Shown here in pieces: positions 28,407 through 37,515 of a stretch of 64,000 nt of DNA. Made by a program: the position numbers and the translations under genes. The stretch spans positions 32,972 through 96,971 of the forward strand of contig NZ_JACXJA010000009.1 of assembly GCF_014705615.1 (NCBI RefSeq), in the 5' to 3' direction. The notes beneath the pieces were generated by a model that was given only the letters and a program-made list of their open reading frames with translations, was not told where the DNA came from and ran no database searches. Position 1 is the first letter of the stretch. Every line of letters starts with the position of its first letter. Source of the DNA: Paenibacillus oceani. GTDB lineage: Bacteria > Bacillota > Bacilli > Paenibacillales > NBRC-103111.

Positions 28407-29561
28407 ATGCGTGAAGAGATAATGAACAATATCATGAAAGCATTAAACGAACGCGAAATCGAGGCTCTTCGATGGATTCGCCGGCATGACGGCATATCGC
28501 GCAAGGCGCTCGCCGAGGCGATGGGTTTATCGCAAGCCAGCATAACCAATATGAGCAAAGAGCTGATAGACCGGCAATATGTTGTGGAGGGCGAGCGGGT
28601 CGGCCAAGGAATGGGCAGAAAAGAGGTGATGCTGCAAATCAATCCAAACAAGTTTCGTTACTTGGGGATCGATATCGGAGGTTACCTTTTCCGAATAGCC
28701 TTATCCGACAGCAACCTTACGATCATCCGGGAGCAAGTTTGCTTAATAGAAGAGTTCAAGCGCGATAAGGACCCTCTACCGGCCATGCTCGATAAAATCA
28801 AACGTTTTCTTGAAGATGCGGGCATATCGGCAGCCGAGATCGATGCGGCGGGGATTGGAGTGAGCGGCATTGTGGATGCCGCTCGAAGACGCATCGTTAA
28901 CGTACCTAATATCGCCGATTGGGAAGAGCTGGACATCGTATCCGTATTTGAGCGCCATCTGGGATGCCCTGTTTTTTTGGACGAAAGCGGACGGGCCATG
29001 GCAGTCGCCGAGAAAGTGTTCGGGCAGGCCAAATCGGTTAACGATTTTATTATCGTACATATTGCTTACAGTATCGTAGCTGGAATTACGATTAACGGGC
29101 AACTGCTGCGGGGTTTTAACAACGTAGGCGGACTTCTGGGCCATATTACAGCGGACGAACGCGCCGGAAGATGCTTATGCGGCAATTACGGATGTCTGGA
29201 AAACCTTGTCACGTTTCCGATGATCAAGTCGGCGTACCAGCGGGAATCGGGCAACCAGGAGTCGGTTCTGGATGCGCTCAAGAAGAACGACAAGACCGCG
29301 ATCGACGTTTGTATCTCCGCCGGCAAAGCGATCGGAATCGCTTTGAGCAATACGGTCAATTTGTTTAATCCCGAAGTCATCTATATAAGCGGTCCCGTAT
29401 TCGAGAATCTGCCGATCGTCTTCGAGGAAACGAAACGAACGATTCTGCTGCGTGCGAATCGCTATGCTACCGTAAATTTGCGGCTGCTTTCCAGCTCTTA
29501 CGGCCACAATCAAGGTATGATGGGAGCGCTCGCCTTGGCCGGTACATCGATTCTGGCGTAA
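28407..29561 (+). CDS. ROK-family transcriptional regulator
   Basis: 384 residues. The N-terminal winged helix-turn-helix (~15-75, ISRKALAEAMGLSQASITNM) precedes a ROK sugar-kinase-like domain with GIDIGG at its start. The zinc motif is GHITADERAGRCLCGNYGCLE, in which His and three Cys bind zinc. ROK regulators of this length are NagC/XylR-type repressors released by sugars or sugar phosphates. The divergent ceramidase-like gene and the downstream aminotransferase cluster are its likely targets. Confidence 0.92.
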   Translation: MREEIMNNIMKALNEREIEALRWIRRHDGISRKALAEAMGLSQASITNMSKELIDRQYVVEGERVGQGMGRKEVMLQINPNKFRYLGIDIGGYLFRIALSDSNLTIIREQVCLIEEFKRDKDPLPAMLDKIKRFLEDAGISAAEIDAAGIGVSGIVDAARRRIVNVPNIADWEELDIVSVFERHLGCPVFLDESGRAMAVAEKVFGQAKSVNDFIIVHIAYSIVAGITINGQLLRGFNNVGGLLGHITADERAGRCLCGNYGCLENLVTFPMIKSAYQRESGNQESVLDALKKNDKTAIDVCISAGKAIGIALSNTVNLFNPEVIYISGPVFENLPIVFEETKRTILLRANRYATVNLRLLSSSYGHNQGMMGALALAGTSILA

Positions 29562-29683
29562 GGGTGGAAGCTGCTTCATACATTCCTGATCATGAAGGAA
29601 CTTTTTTCGCTAATCGTTTATTCTCGAGCAATCGAAGGAGAATAGACGAAGTAACGGAAAGGAGTTCCTTTATTTCATCGTGG

Positions 29684-29710
29684 AAAAGGCTTCGAATAGA
29701 AGCTTTTCTT
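29684..29710 (+). terminator. Intrinsic terminator after ROK gene
   Basis: AAAAGGCTTC pairs with GAAGCTTTT (one bulged base) around a 5-nt loop, then T-rich sequence. Confidence 0.6.
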
Positions 29711-29741
29711 ATTGCTGCTGATAAAGAACATTTTTTTTAAT

Positions 29742-29806
29742 ATATAATTCAAATTATGTATTTACTAAAATAATATCATGTCATATAATTCAAATTGTAA
29801 ATTAAT
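29742..29806 (+). promoter_or_regulatory. Direct repeats upstream of the aminotransferase gene
   Basis: ATATAATTCAAATT occurs twice, at 29742-29755 and 29783-29796, offset by 41 bp (about four helical turns). The second copy runs into the TTGTAAATTAAT motif shared with the ROK divergent region. This is a probable operator pair. Confidence 0.5.
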
Positions 29807-29829
29807 TTAATCTTCTAGGAGTGATCCCG

Positions 29830-31113
29830 GTGGAAGCGAGCAAATTTAATGACCGCAAACCCGTGCGGACAAAGCCTTGGTCATTCGGGCTGATAAGTTC
29901 AGAAGAGATTGGGGACTTGGAGAAAGAATACGTGCTGCGAGTCCTGCAGAAGAAACGCTTGTTCCGTTACGGCGGCAGACAGGATCAGTCGGAAGCTTAC
30001 GCACTCGAGCAAATGTATAAGGAACGGACAAACGTGAAGCACGGTTTGGCTGTTAATGCCGGCACATCCGCCCTTATCTCGGCTTTGATCGGGGCCGGAG
30101 TCGGCCCGGGGGACGAAGTTATAATTCCTTCTTATACGTATATCGCCACGGCAACAGCTGTATTGATCGCTCGAGCCGTTCCGGTCATCGTCGAGGTGGA
30201 CGACAGTTTGACGATGGACCCGCAAGCTTTTGAGGCTGCCATTACGACATATACAAAAGCTGTCATTCCGGTGCATATGCGAGGTGTTCCTTGCCAGATG
30301 GACGAGATCTTGGCGATTGCGGACAAAGCTAGTCTGACCGTGATCGAGGATGTGGCTCAAGCGAACGGCGGATCGTATAAAGGCAGGGCCCTCGGTTCGC
30401 TGGGCCATGCCGGCTGCCTCAGCTTTCAGCAATACAAGCTGGTTACGGCTGGCGAAGGCGGGATGCTGCTGACGAGCGATGATTCGATTTATGCCCGGGC
30501 GAGTATTTACCACGATTCGGCGTTTACGTTTTGGGGCAACAACCGCTTCGCGCGCTGGGGGACAGAAAGCAGCGTCGACTTTGATCCGTTCCCCGGCGAG
30601 AATTACCGGATGAGCGAGCTGAATGCCGCTCTGGCTATGGCTCAATCACAGCGAATCGATTCGCTCGTAGATCGGCTGCAGAGGCTGAAAGGCCGGATCG
30701 TGGAAGGGATTCGCGATATTCCGAACATCCGGCTGCAACGTATACCGGACCCGGCAGGGGACGTCTCGTACAGTCTCGTGTTTTACTTGCCGACAGTGGC
30801 GCAAGCGCAGCGGTTCTCAAGTGAATTGCAGCAGGAAGGAATCCCGAACGGTACGATCGACAATAACGGCTTCGCAGACCGGCACATCTATAAAAACTGG
30901 ACTTATGTGATGAATAAGGTAGCGATATCGGACAAAGACAATCCATGGACGAATGAGCATTATAAAGGCCATGTGGAATACGCTCCGGATATGTGCCCGC
31001 GTACGCTGGATTGGCTAAGCAGGGCGATATCCGTATCGCTTCATCAATCGATGACGGACGAAGATGCCGACGATCTGATCGAGGCCGTACGCAAGGTAGC
31101 GGCGACTATATAG
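29830..31113 (+). CDS. DegT/DnrJ/EryC1/StrS-family PLP aminotransferase
   Basis: 427 residues from a GTG at 29830, chosen because AGGAG lies 8 nt upstream. An earlier in-frame GTG at 29821 overlaps that AGGAG. The PLP lysine is in LSFQQYKLVTAGEGG. NAGTSALISALIGAGVGPGDEVIIPSYTY-type sequence and VIEDVAQANGG (Asp of the PLP ring) are typical. These enzymes aminate keto-sugars, or act as dehydratases, in making amino sugars or in amino-inositol metabolism. Gfo/Idh/MocA dehydrogenases downstream suit an oxidise-then-aminate pathway. Confidence 0.9.
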   Translation: MEASKFNDRKPVRTKPWSFGLISSEEIGDLEKEYVLRVLQKKRLFRYGGRQDQSEAYALEQMYKERTNVKHGLAVNAGTSALISALIGAGVGPGDEVIIPSYTYIATATAVLIARAVPVIVEVDDSLTMDPQAFEAAITTYTKAVIPVHMRGVPCQMDEILAIADKASLTVIEDVAQANGGSYKGRALGSLGHAGCLSFQQYKLVTAGEGGMLLTSDDSIYARASIYHDSAFTFWGNNRFARWGTESSVDFDPFPGENYRMSELNAALAMAQSQRIDSLVDRLQRLKGRIVEGIRDIPNIRLQRIPDPAGDVSYSLVFYLPTVAQAQRFSSELQQEGIPNGTIDNNGFADRHIYKNWTYVMNKVAISDKDNPWTNEHYKGHVEYAPDMCPRTLDWLSRAISVSLHQSMTDEDADDLIEAVRKVAATI

Positions 31114-31189
31114 ATGGAGGCAGGCGCCGGGTCTTGTTGCCTGGGCGCGAACGGGGATATTTTCGGGATAAAGGCCGGTACGCATCGGG

Positions 31190-31378
31190 ATGATCGGCTA
31201 TAAATTCATGGGCAAGGCGCATAGTCACGTCTACCGCGATTTGCCGTTTTATTTCGATACGGAAGCGGTGCCCGTCATGCGGGCGATCGCGGGAAGGGAC
31301 CCGGACGGGACGAGAGCGGCAGCGGAGAAAATGGGCTGGGCCGCGTACGAGTCACAGATGGAGAGATGGATGGCTTAA
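31190..31378 (+). pseudogene. N-terminal fragment of a Gfo/Idh/MocA oxidoreductase
   Basis: 62 residues: MIGYKFMGKAHSHVYRDL matches the NAD-binding start of the inositol-dehydrogenase-like branch, and the frame stops after YESQMERWMA, within the Rossmann fold. The other ~300 residues are gone. It sits directly behind the aminotransferase gene, so the ancestral operon probably had a dehydrogenase here. Confidence 0.75.
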
Positions 31379-31400
31379 AGCGCTGGAATCGTTTGCAGGG

Positions 31401-31427
31401 CCGCATTTGGATGCGGTTCTTTTTTTC
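31401..31427 (+). terminator. Intrinsic terminator
   Basis: CCGCAT TTGG ATGCGG followed by TTCTTTTTTT. Confidence 0.75.
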
Positions 31428-31512
31428 GTATGGCGCACCTATCGCCGGAATCGCCGGTTAGCTCCTGGTGCTGTGCATGAAGCGCATACACGTGCCGGTT
31501 ATCCTTTGTACA

Positions 31513-31705
31513 AGCGGAAGAATTACTTCCGTTATTCTCGCAAGATACGCAATTTTCACGCATTAGCGGAAGTTTGGTTTCCGTTATTTCGAATTTGCAC
31601 GGTGAAATAGACGATGGAACTGAAAATAACGGAACTCATTGTTCCGCTATTTGCTGATTTTCTGCCGCGAACAACAGATAACGGAAGTAAAACTTCCGCT
31701 AGAAG
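31513..31705. repeat. Cluster of four short palindromic repeats
   Basis: Four related units at 31513-31536, 31564-31589, 31625-31650 and 31678-31705. Each has arms of the form AGCGGAA and TTCCGTTAT around a short loop. Units 1-2 have AGCGGAA on the left arm; units 3-4 are reversed, with ATAACGGAA left and TTCCGCTA right. They fill the gap between the dehydrogenase fragment and the next dehydrogenase, and resemble mobile intergenic hairpins seen in Paenibacillus genomes. Confidence 0.7.
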
Positions 31706-31869
31706 CATCAAACAGGCGGATTGGAAGCCGGTTGCTGCCTGCCGGACGATTCGGCTGTTACGCAGCCCGATAACCCCCCACCGTAAAAAAGGATAAGAAC
31801 GTGTTAAAAACCGTCATATCCGAAAGGAGGTCATCCGAGGTATCCTCTTCTCAGGAGGGGACGATACTT

Positions 31870-33198
31870 ATGAGACAATTGGAGGAGCATATCGCACAGG
31901 GGGAGGAGAAGCGCAGTACACAACCAAAACAAAATCCGATACGTGCCGTTATTATCGGTGCCGGACACCGGAGTATGCTGTATGCGTCGTATTCCGTCTC
32001 GCATGCCGACGAGTTGGAGATCGTAGGGGTCGTTGAACCGGACGACGTGCGGAGGAAGATAGCGATGGACGCCTACCGTCTCCCGCCGGAGCGCTGCTAT
32101 ACGTCGATCGAACAAATGACAGCCGGGCCGCTCATTGCGGACGTCGCCTTTAACGGCACGATGGATTATCTGCACGTGGCGACGACGCTGCCTTTGCTGG
32201 AAGCGGGCTACGATGTCCTTCTGGAGAAGCCGATCGGAGTGTCCGAGGAGGAGGTACGCGAACTGCAGGCGGCTGCAAATCGCTTGGGGCGTACGGTAAT
32301 GATTTGCCATGAATTGAGATTCGCGCCGTTTTACGCGGAGATTCGCAAGCGAATTCTCGAAGGAGCGATCGGCGAAATCATCAACATGCAGTTTGCGGAA
32401 AATGTAAGCTACCACCATATTGCCAGCGCGTACGTGCGGGGCAAGTGGAACAGCCAGAAGAGCGGCGGTTCCTCGATGCTGATGGCGAAATGCTGTCACG
32501 ATCTGGATTTGATGGTATGGATGAAAGCGGGCATCCGGCCGAAGCACGTCTCCAGTATGGGGGGACGGATGTTTTTCCGCGAAGAGCAAAAGCCGGCCGG
32601 GGCGGGCACGAGATGTCTCGTGGACTGTCCGCTCGTCGACAGCTGCGAATATTCCGCCAAAAAGATGTATCTAGAGCTCAACCTGTGGGGCGCCTATGTA
32701 TGGCACGGGATTGAGCATCTGGGCGAGCGGCCTACCGAGGAGCAAAAACGGGAATCGCTTTGCTCGGACAATCCGTTCGGAAGATGTGTATGGGCAAGCG
32801 ATAACGATGTCGTCGATCATCAAGCGGTTGTTGTGGAGTTTGCGGACGGGGGGACAGGCACGTTCAGCTTGAACGGCAATACCGCCAAACCTTGCCGCCG
32901 TCTGCATCTGGTCGGCACCCGTGGCGAGATTGAAGGCGTGCTGGAGGACGGCTTTTTCACGCTCCGTTATCCGGACCTGTCGGCCCCCCACGGTTACCGG
33001 GAAGAGCAGGTGAGCGTCGATGTGACCGATAATATGCATGGTGGCGGCGATATGCGGCTTGTAACCGATTTCCTGCGCGTCGTCCGGGGCGAGGAGCCGT
33101 CCCTGTCTACGACCACCCTCGACGATTCGGTGTACGGCCATTTTGTCGGATTTGCGGCAGATCGGTCCCGAGTCGGCGGACATCAGGTTCAACTGTAG
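31870..33198 (+). CDS. Gfo/Idh/MocA-family oxidoreductase
   Basis: 442 residues from the ATG at 31870, chosen because AGGAGGGG lies 9 nt upstream. An earlier in-frame GTG at 31801 is less likely. The Rossmann motif is AVIIGAGHRSMLYASY, LLEKPIGVS carries the EKP motif, and a cysteine-rich region (CLVDCPLVDSCEYSAKKMY) suggests a metal site. C-terminal substrate motifs GGSSMLMAKCCHDLDLMVWM and GGGDMRLVTDF are clear. It probably oxidises a sugar or sugar-like substrate. An SBP and AraC gene follow. Confidence 0.88.
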   Translation: MRQLEEHIAQGEEKRSTQPKQNPIRAVIIGAGHRSMLYASYSVSHADELEIVGVVEPDDVRRKIAMDAYRLPPERCYTSIEQMTAGPLIADVAFNGTMDYLHVATTLPLLEAGYDVLLEKPIGVSEEEVRELQAAANRLGRTVMICHELRFAPFYAEIRKRILEGAIGEIINMQFAENVSYHHIASAYVRGKWNSQKSGGSSMLMAKCCHDLDLMVWMKAGIRPKHVSSMGGRMFFREEQKPAGAGTRCLVDCPLVDSCEYSAKKMYLELNLWGAYVWHGIEHLGERPTEEQKRESLCSDNPFGRCVWASDNDVVDHQAVVVEFADGGTGTFSLNGNTAKPCRRLHLVGTRGEIEGVLEDGFFTLRYPDLSAPHGYREEQVSVDVTDNMHGGGDMRLVTDFLRVVRGEEPSLSTTTLDDSVYGHFVGFAADRSRVGGHQVQL

Positions 33199-33305
33199 AT
33201 CAACTGAAGATCGACTGTAGTTCAATTGTACCGTTTCCCCCAAAGTGACGAATGTGTGGAGTGCTAACGCCGGGTCCTTTCGGGGGACTCCAAACTCCAT
33301 AAGCT

Positions 33306-33319
33306 GAGAACGCTTTCAT
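33306..33319 (-). promoter_or_regulatory. Candidate CcpA cre site upstream of SBP gene
   Basis: On the minus strand, TGAAAGCGTTCTCA fits the TGNAANCGNWNNCW consensus at every fixed position. It lies 67-80 nt upstream of the SBP start at 33386, in its promoter region, suggesting carbon catabolite control. Confidence 0.55.
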
Positions 33320-33385
33320 CTTTGATCTTGATGCAGAATTACTAGTATCGCAAATTCACTTTGAACAAAACAAGGGGGATCAACC

Positions 33386-34708
33386 ATGAAACTTTGGAAA
33401 AAAACGATGGTGCTCGGTTTGTGCTTGCCTGCGCTGGCTTTATCCGCATGTTCGTCCGGTTCGGGCGGCGGCAAGGCGGCGGGAGACCCGACTGCGCCGG
33501 AAGCGCCAAAACAAATAAGCAACGATCCGGTTACGTTAACGATCTACTATTATGGCGGAGACTTGACGGATGAAGAGTTTCAAACGTATTTCGTAAAACC
33601 AGTCGGCCAGAAATATCCGCACATCACGCTTAACCTGGTGAGAAACGCGCCGGGAACCAAGCTGGAGGACCTGGTCGCAACCGGAGCTTCGCCGGACTTG
33701 ATCTATTCGCCGAAAGGGTACATGGAAGATTTCTTCAGCTTGAACATCGTGCAGGATCTGGACAGTTACGTTCGCGAGCAGAAGATGGATCTGGGCCGGT
33801 TCGAGAACGTGACGATAGACAGTCTCCAGTCGTATGCGCCGAAATTCAAATTGGCAGCGCTGCCATTCTCGTATAACAGCTCGGCGTTGTTTTACAACAA
33901 AGATATTTTCGACAAATTCGGTGTCGCCTACCCCGTCGACAAAATGACCTGGGACGATGTGATCGAGCTTGGTAAGCGGGTATCGCGCAAGGACGGGGAC
34001 GTATTCTACAAAGCGATTTATCCGTCTTTGCTGACCCAATTCGCTTCACAGCTGGCCGTATCGTATACCGATCCGAAGACGGGAGCGCCGGCGCTGGACC
34101 AGGACAGCTGGAAAAAAGCCGCGACCACGTTCAAGCAGCTGTACGACTTGCCTGAAAACCGGACGACGAAGCTGAACAACTTTTTCGTGGAACGGGATGT
34201 GGCGATGTATGCCGGCGTAACGACGTATACGTTCGGTCAAGTGAAAGAGCTGGCAAGCAAAGGTACGCCGCTTAACTGGGACCTGGTCTCTTATCCGAAC
34301 TACGCGGAGACCCGGGGACAGTCGATGGCGCTGGATTCGCTTGTGCTGATCATGACTTCCGCAAGCAAGCACAAGGATCAAGTGTTCCGCGTGATGGACG
34401 TTGTGACGAGCACCGATAGCCAGCTTGCGCTGAGCAAGGTCGGCCGCCTGCCTGCGCTGAAAGATCCGAAGCTGAAAGAAGAGTTCGGCAGCAGCAATCC
34501 TGCGCTGCAGGGCAAAAACGTCAAAGCGCTGTTCCTGAATACGCCGCCGATTCAAAATATGGGACCGTACGATCTCGAGGTCGCCCGCCTGCTGAACTCG
34601 ATCCAAGCGAAGCTGACCAACGGAGAAGAGGATGTGAACACGTTTTTGCGCAAGGCGAGCGAGCAGGCGAAGCTGAAGATTGCCGAGAAAAAAGCGACGG
34701 GCGGCTGA
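33386..34708 (+). CDS. Extracellular solute-binding lipoprotein (family 1)
   Basis: 440 residues. Lipoprotein signal with lipobox ALSA-C at about residue 21, then a Gly/Ser linker. The KYPHITLNLVR motif and the second-lobe segment DKFGVAYPVDKMTWDD identify a sugar-type SBP closely similar in design to those at 22184, 53811 and 57695. Start supported by AAGGGGGATC. It binds a solute outside the membrane. No transporter genes are adjacent, and an AraC regulator follows 73 nt downstream. Confidence 0.92.
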   Translation: MKLWKKTMVLGLCLPALALSACSSGSGGGKAAGDPTAPEAPKQISNDPVTLTIYYYGGDLTDEEFQTYFVKPVGQKYPHITLNLVRNAPGTKLEDLVATGASPDLIYSPKGYMEDFFSLNIVQDLDSYVREQKMDLGRFENVTIDSLQSYAPKFKLAALPFSYNSSALFYNKDIFDKFGVAYPVDKMTWDDVIELGKRVSRKDGDVFYKAIYPSLLTQFASQLAVSYTDPKTGAPALDQDSWKKAATTFKQLYDLPENRTTKLNNFFVERDVAMYAGVTTYTFGQVKELASKGTPLNWDLVSYPNYAETRGQSMALDSLVLIMTSASKHKDQVFRVMDVVTSTDSQLALSKVGRLPALKDPKLKEEFGSSNPALQGKNVKALFLNTPPIQNMGPYDLEVARLLNSIQAKLTNGEEDVNTFLRKASEQAKLKIAEKKATGG

Positions 34709-34781
34709 ACCAAGCCGTATCCCGTAACCGTTCTTTTATGATAGATTGAAGAAACAGATCATCTATTATAGGGAAGTTGGC

Positions 34782-35714
34782 ATGGCGCAGTCTGAAGTCG
34801 ATACGGCGTATGCGGACATGCACGGGAAGGGGAGACGGATGATTCATCTGAACGATCATGTGGAACCGATCCATTATCAGAGCGACTTGCTGGCGATCAA
34901 GATCATCGAGGTGAGGAACGACTGGGAGCTTGGCCTCTTGAGATGGCATTATCACAAAGAGCTGGAGTTCATCTACGTCAAGAAAGGGTCCGTCGTGTTC
35001 CATACGGTCGATCAAAGCTATCGGCTGCATAAGGGGGACGTCCTGCTGATCGGCTCGAACCAGCTGCATGCCAACCAGCGATCCGATTGCGACGAAGCCG
35101 TCTACCTCGTGATGCATGTAAAATTGCTTCCCTATTTTGAACCGGCGATTACGCCGTATTACCATTACTTCTCCGAGTATCATCGTCCGCTTAGCGAGCT
35201 GAATGTTATCTTTCGCGAAAATGACGAAGTGAGACGTTTGGCCGGACAGAACATCCGGCATATTTTCAAGGAAATGCAGTCCCAGGCGGACGGTTTTGAA
35301 ATCGCGGTTAGTCTGTACTTGAAGCAGATTTTGCTCAGCCTGTACCGGAACGATCGTAAAAGAGCCGATGTACGCAACCGGACGGACCTGCACGCGCTCC
35401 AGCCTGTGTTCCAGTACATCGACCGGCAGTTGACGGACAAAATCGAGATGAAAGAGGCGTGCAAGCTGCTGAACATGAGCTACAGTTACTTTTCGAAGCA
35501 TTTCAAGGAAGTCGTGGGGACGTCGTTCATCGAATACGTCAACTTCAAACGGATTCATATGGCCGAACGGCATCTCGCGACGAAGTCCGCCAGCATTAAC
35601 GAAGTGGCACGTATGGTCGGGCTTGAGAACATCACCCACTTTTACCGGCTGTTCCAGAAGTATAACGGCTGTACGCCCAAACAGTATGTAGCGCGGTTAA
35701 GACAGCGCGGGTAG
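34782..35714 (+). CDS. AraC-family transcriptional regulator
   Basis: 311 residues from the ATG at 34782; an in-frame TTG at 34746 is less likely. The N-terminal cupin (LRWHYHKELEFIYVKKGS, LHKGDVLLIGSNQLH) is followed by two helix-turn-helix motifs, MKEACKLLNMSYSYFSKHF and INEVARMVGLENITHFYRLF, ending GCTPKQYV. It is paired with the SBP gene upstream and probably regulates it. A strong terminator follows. Confidence 0.92.
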   Translation: MAQSEVDTAYADMHGKGRRMIHLNDHVEPIHYQSDLLAIKIIEVRNDWELGLLRWHYHKELEFIYVKKGSVVFHTVDQSYRLHKGDVLLIGSNQLHANQRSDCDEAVYLVMHVKLLPYFEPAITPYYHYFSEYHRPLSELNVIFRENDEVRRLAGQNIRHIFKEMQSQADGFEIAVSLYLKQILLSLYRNDRKRADVRNRTDLHALQPVFQYIDRQLTDKIEMKEACKLLNMSYSYFSKHFKEVVGTSFIEYVNFKRIHMAERHLATKSASINEVARMVGLENITHFYRLFQKYNGCTPKQYVARLRQRG

Positions 35715-35802
35715 GCGATGCGGGGAGCAACAGTCCGGCAGGCCGTATCATCGGTCTGGAAAAGCCCAAGACCTTCGCGGTTGTGCGAGTATCAAAAAGT
35801 GC

Positions 35803-35832
35803 CTCTCGGCAGATGAGCCGGGAGGTTTTTTG
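35803..35832 (+). terminator. Intrinsic terminator
   Basis: CCTCTCGGC pairs with GCCGGGAGG (one G-T pair) and is followed by T6. From here to 36092 nothing else was seen. Confidence 0.8.
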
Positions 35833-36092
35833 CCGTGCCCACGCCGGAACATGTAAGTTTGTGAAAGAGGGACAGCTGCAAGGCGTTACTTCGTCTAGAA
35901 GCTAACCTTGCGATGAGGCAGATCGGCAACCGCAACCCAGTTTCCGCCGGATGACAGCGGCATGCTATGTTCAATCGGTACGACATATCGTTTGCCGAGA
36001 TTGTTCGAGTTTTTTTATACGAATTTGTAAGATTCCAGTATGTGCCATTACCTGGCATAATGACAATATCCAAGTACAAGGAGTTGAGCAGC

Positions 36093-37028
36093 GTGTCGAA
36101 TTCGAAGCTGATTATTCGAGAGGTCCGGCAAGACGACGATTTCGAGCAGATGACTAGCTGGTTAAAGGAAAATGGAAGGTCTGTGGCACTTCATGCCGAT
36201 CAAGTGAGAACTATGTTCTTCCCCAAGACGTGGCCGTTCCCGCGAAAAAGTTACGTGACCGAGGTGGAGTCGAAGATTGTAGCAATGATGATGCTTGATC
36301 TGAGGGATCGGCATGGAGTTATCACGTGTACAATCCAAGAGGCCGATGTCGATCATCTCGAAGTGCTGAACGGGATGCTGGAAAAGTGTGCGGACGATAT
36401 TCTCGAGCGGGGAGGCACGTATCTGGCGTATTTTGCCCAGACGGAGCTCGGACAACTGCAGAACCGGGAGCTCTATCTGCTCGAACGTCTGGGCTTTCGC
36501 ACAGCGGATGAATATATGCGCGTCTCCGCCCGTCTTTCCATGGACGAATGGGAGGCGTCTGAAGAAATGGACACCGCTAACCTTAACGCGGAAGCGCTGA
36601 GTTTAGAGGAGGTGCATCGGATTTTGACCGATGACGGCAATGCTCCGAATGCGATCATTTTTCAACACCAGTTTCAAACGGTCGAGACTAGCAACGTGAT
36701 CCTGACATTGCGCAACGATCAGCAGGAGATCACCGCCATTGCCTATTATAAGGTAAAAAAGGTAGACCCGAGCAGCGACGTTTTGTCGGCGACCGCTTTC
36801 AACCTTCACTTTCGTCCAGCATTCGAATTGACGAAGCAAGAGAAAAGGCAGTTTCTGCAAGGCGTTTTGCACTCGATGAAGCAGTTGGACATTCGCAAGG
36901 TCAACTCCTTAATGTCTATGAAACATGTGGATGTGTTTACGCTAATGGTTCGGGAAGGATTCGACGAGATCCACAGCAGTTTCTTTGCCTTAACCAAAGC
37001 GATCGGGCGCGGACATGAAACGGTATAA
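36093..37028 (+). CDS. GNAT-like protein, possibly tandem acetyltransferase
   Basis: 311 residues from a GTG at 36093, supported by AAGGAG 9 nt upstream; the frame is open further upstream without such support. The N-terminal half (SKLIIREVRQDDDFEQM... ESKIVAMMMLDLRD... LERLGFRTADEYMRV) follows the GNAT beta-alpha pattern. The second half repeats a similar order (NVILTLRNDQQEITAIAYYKVKK ... LTKQEKRQFLQGVLHSMKQL). The acetyl-CoA loop is not clear, so activity is uncertain. The downstream CD3324-family gene overlaps by 14 nt. Confidence 0.6.
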   Translation: MSNSKLIIREVRQDDDFEQMTSWLKENGRSVALHADQVRTMFFPKTWPFPRKSYVTEVESKIVAMMMLDLRDRHGVITCTIQEADVDHLEVLNGMLEKCADDILERGGTYLAYFAQTELGQLQNRELYLLERLGFRTADEYMRVSARLSMDEWEASEEMDTANLNAEALSLEEVHRILTDDGNAPNAIIFQHQFQTVETSNVILTLRNDQQEITAIAYYKVKKVDPSSDVLSATAFNLHFRPAFELTKQEKRQFLQGVLHSMKQLDIRKVNSLMSMKHVDVFTLMVREGFDEIHSSFFALTKAIGRGHETV

Positions 37029-37284
37029 TAACGCGCGCGATGTGCTGCCGGAAAGTCTCATACGGGAGATTCAGAAATATGTCAGGGGCGCGCATCTGTA
37101 TATTCCGCAGACCGAACGGAAGGGTTGGGGAGAAACAAGCGGAGCGCGGGACGAGCTGGAGCGTCGGAACAAAGAAATATACCAGAAATATATGGACGGG
37201 ATCGGAGTAACGGAGTTGTCAGAAATTTATCATCTGAGCGAAGAACGGATACGAGGGATTTTGTATGAGCTGCATACGGAGTAG
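37015..37284 (+). CDS. CD3324-family small HTH protein
   Basis: 89 residues. MKRYNNARDVLPESLIREIQ, then GAHLYIPQTERKGWGETSGA and a C-terminal helix-turn-helix (IGVTELSEIYHLSEERIRGIL), are the family hallmarks. A small DNA-binding protein of unknown target. The start lies inside the upstream GNAT-like gene, so translation is coupled. Confidence 0.85.
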   Translation: MKRYNNARDVLPESLIREIQKYVRGAHLYIPQTERKGWGETSGARDELERRNKEIYQKYMDGIGVTELSEIYHLSEERIRGILYELHTE

Positions 37285-37515
37285 ACGGTGAGAGTAACAG
37301 GGGAATAGGGGAAGGAGTGATACTTCAGGAGGCTGACGATGCCAGGCAGCTTTTGTTGAGAGGCCTGAATGCATGAGTTCTTCCCCGTACTACGGCGCGT
37401 AAAGGGCTTCCTTACTAGTCGCTAGTCGAGTCAACTGGCGTCGCAAGTTGCTTATCGTTGTTTATCGTGGCCGCTCGGCTCTCTGTCTTGCTAGCTGGGG
37501 GAGAGGGGGACCGCA

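Noticed and set aside
31513..31705. CRISPR array
   Set aside because: The units are imperfect palindromes in mixed orientation with unequal spacing and no cas genes, so they are hairpin repeats, not CRISPR.
34521..35639. 372-residue open frame on the minus strand
   Set aside because: Lies antisense to the AraC gene at 34782 and the SBP end; it has no ribosome binding site or domain and its composition (His, Gln, Arg rich) is that of a shadow frame.
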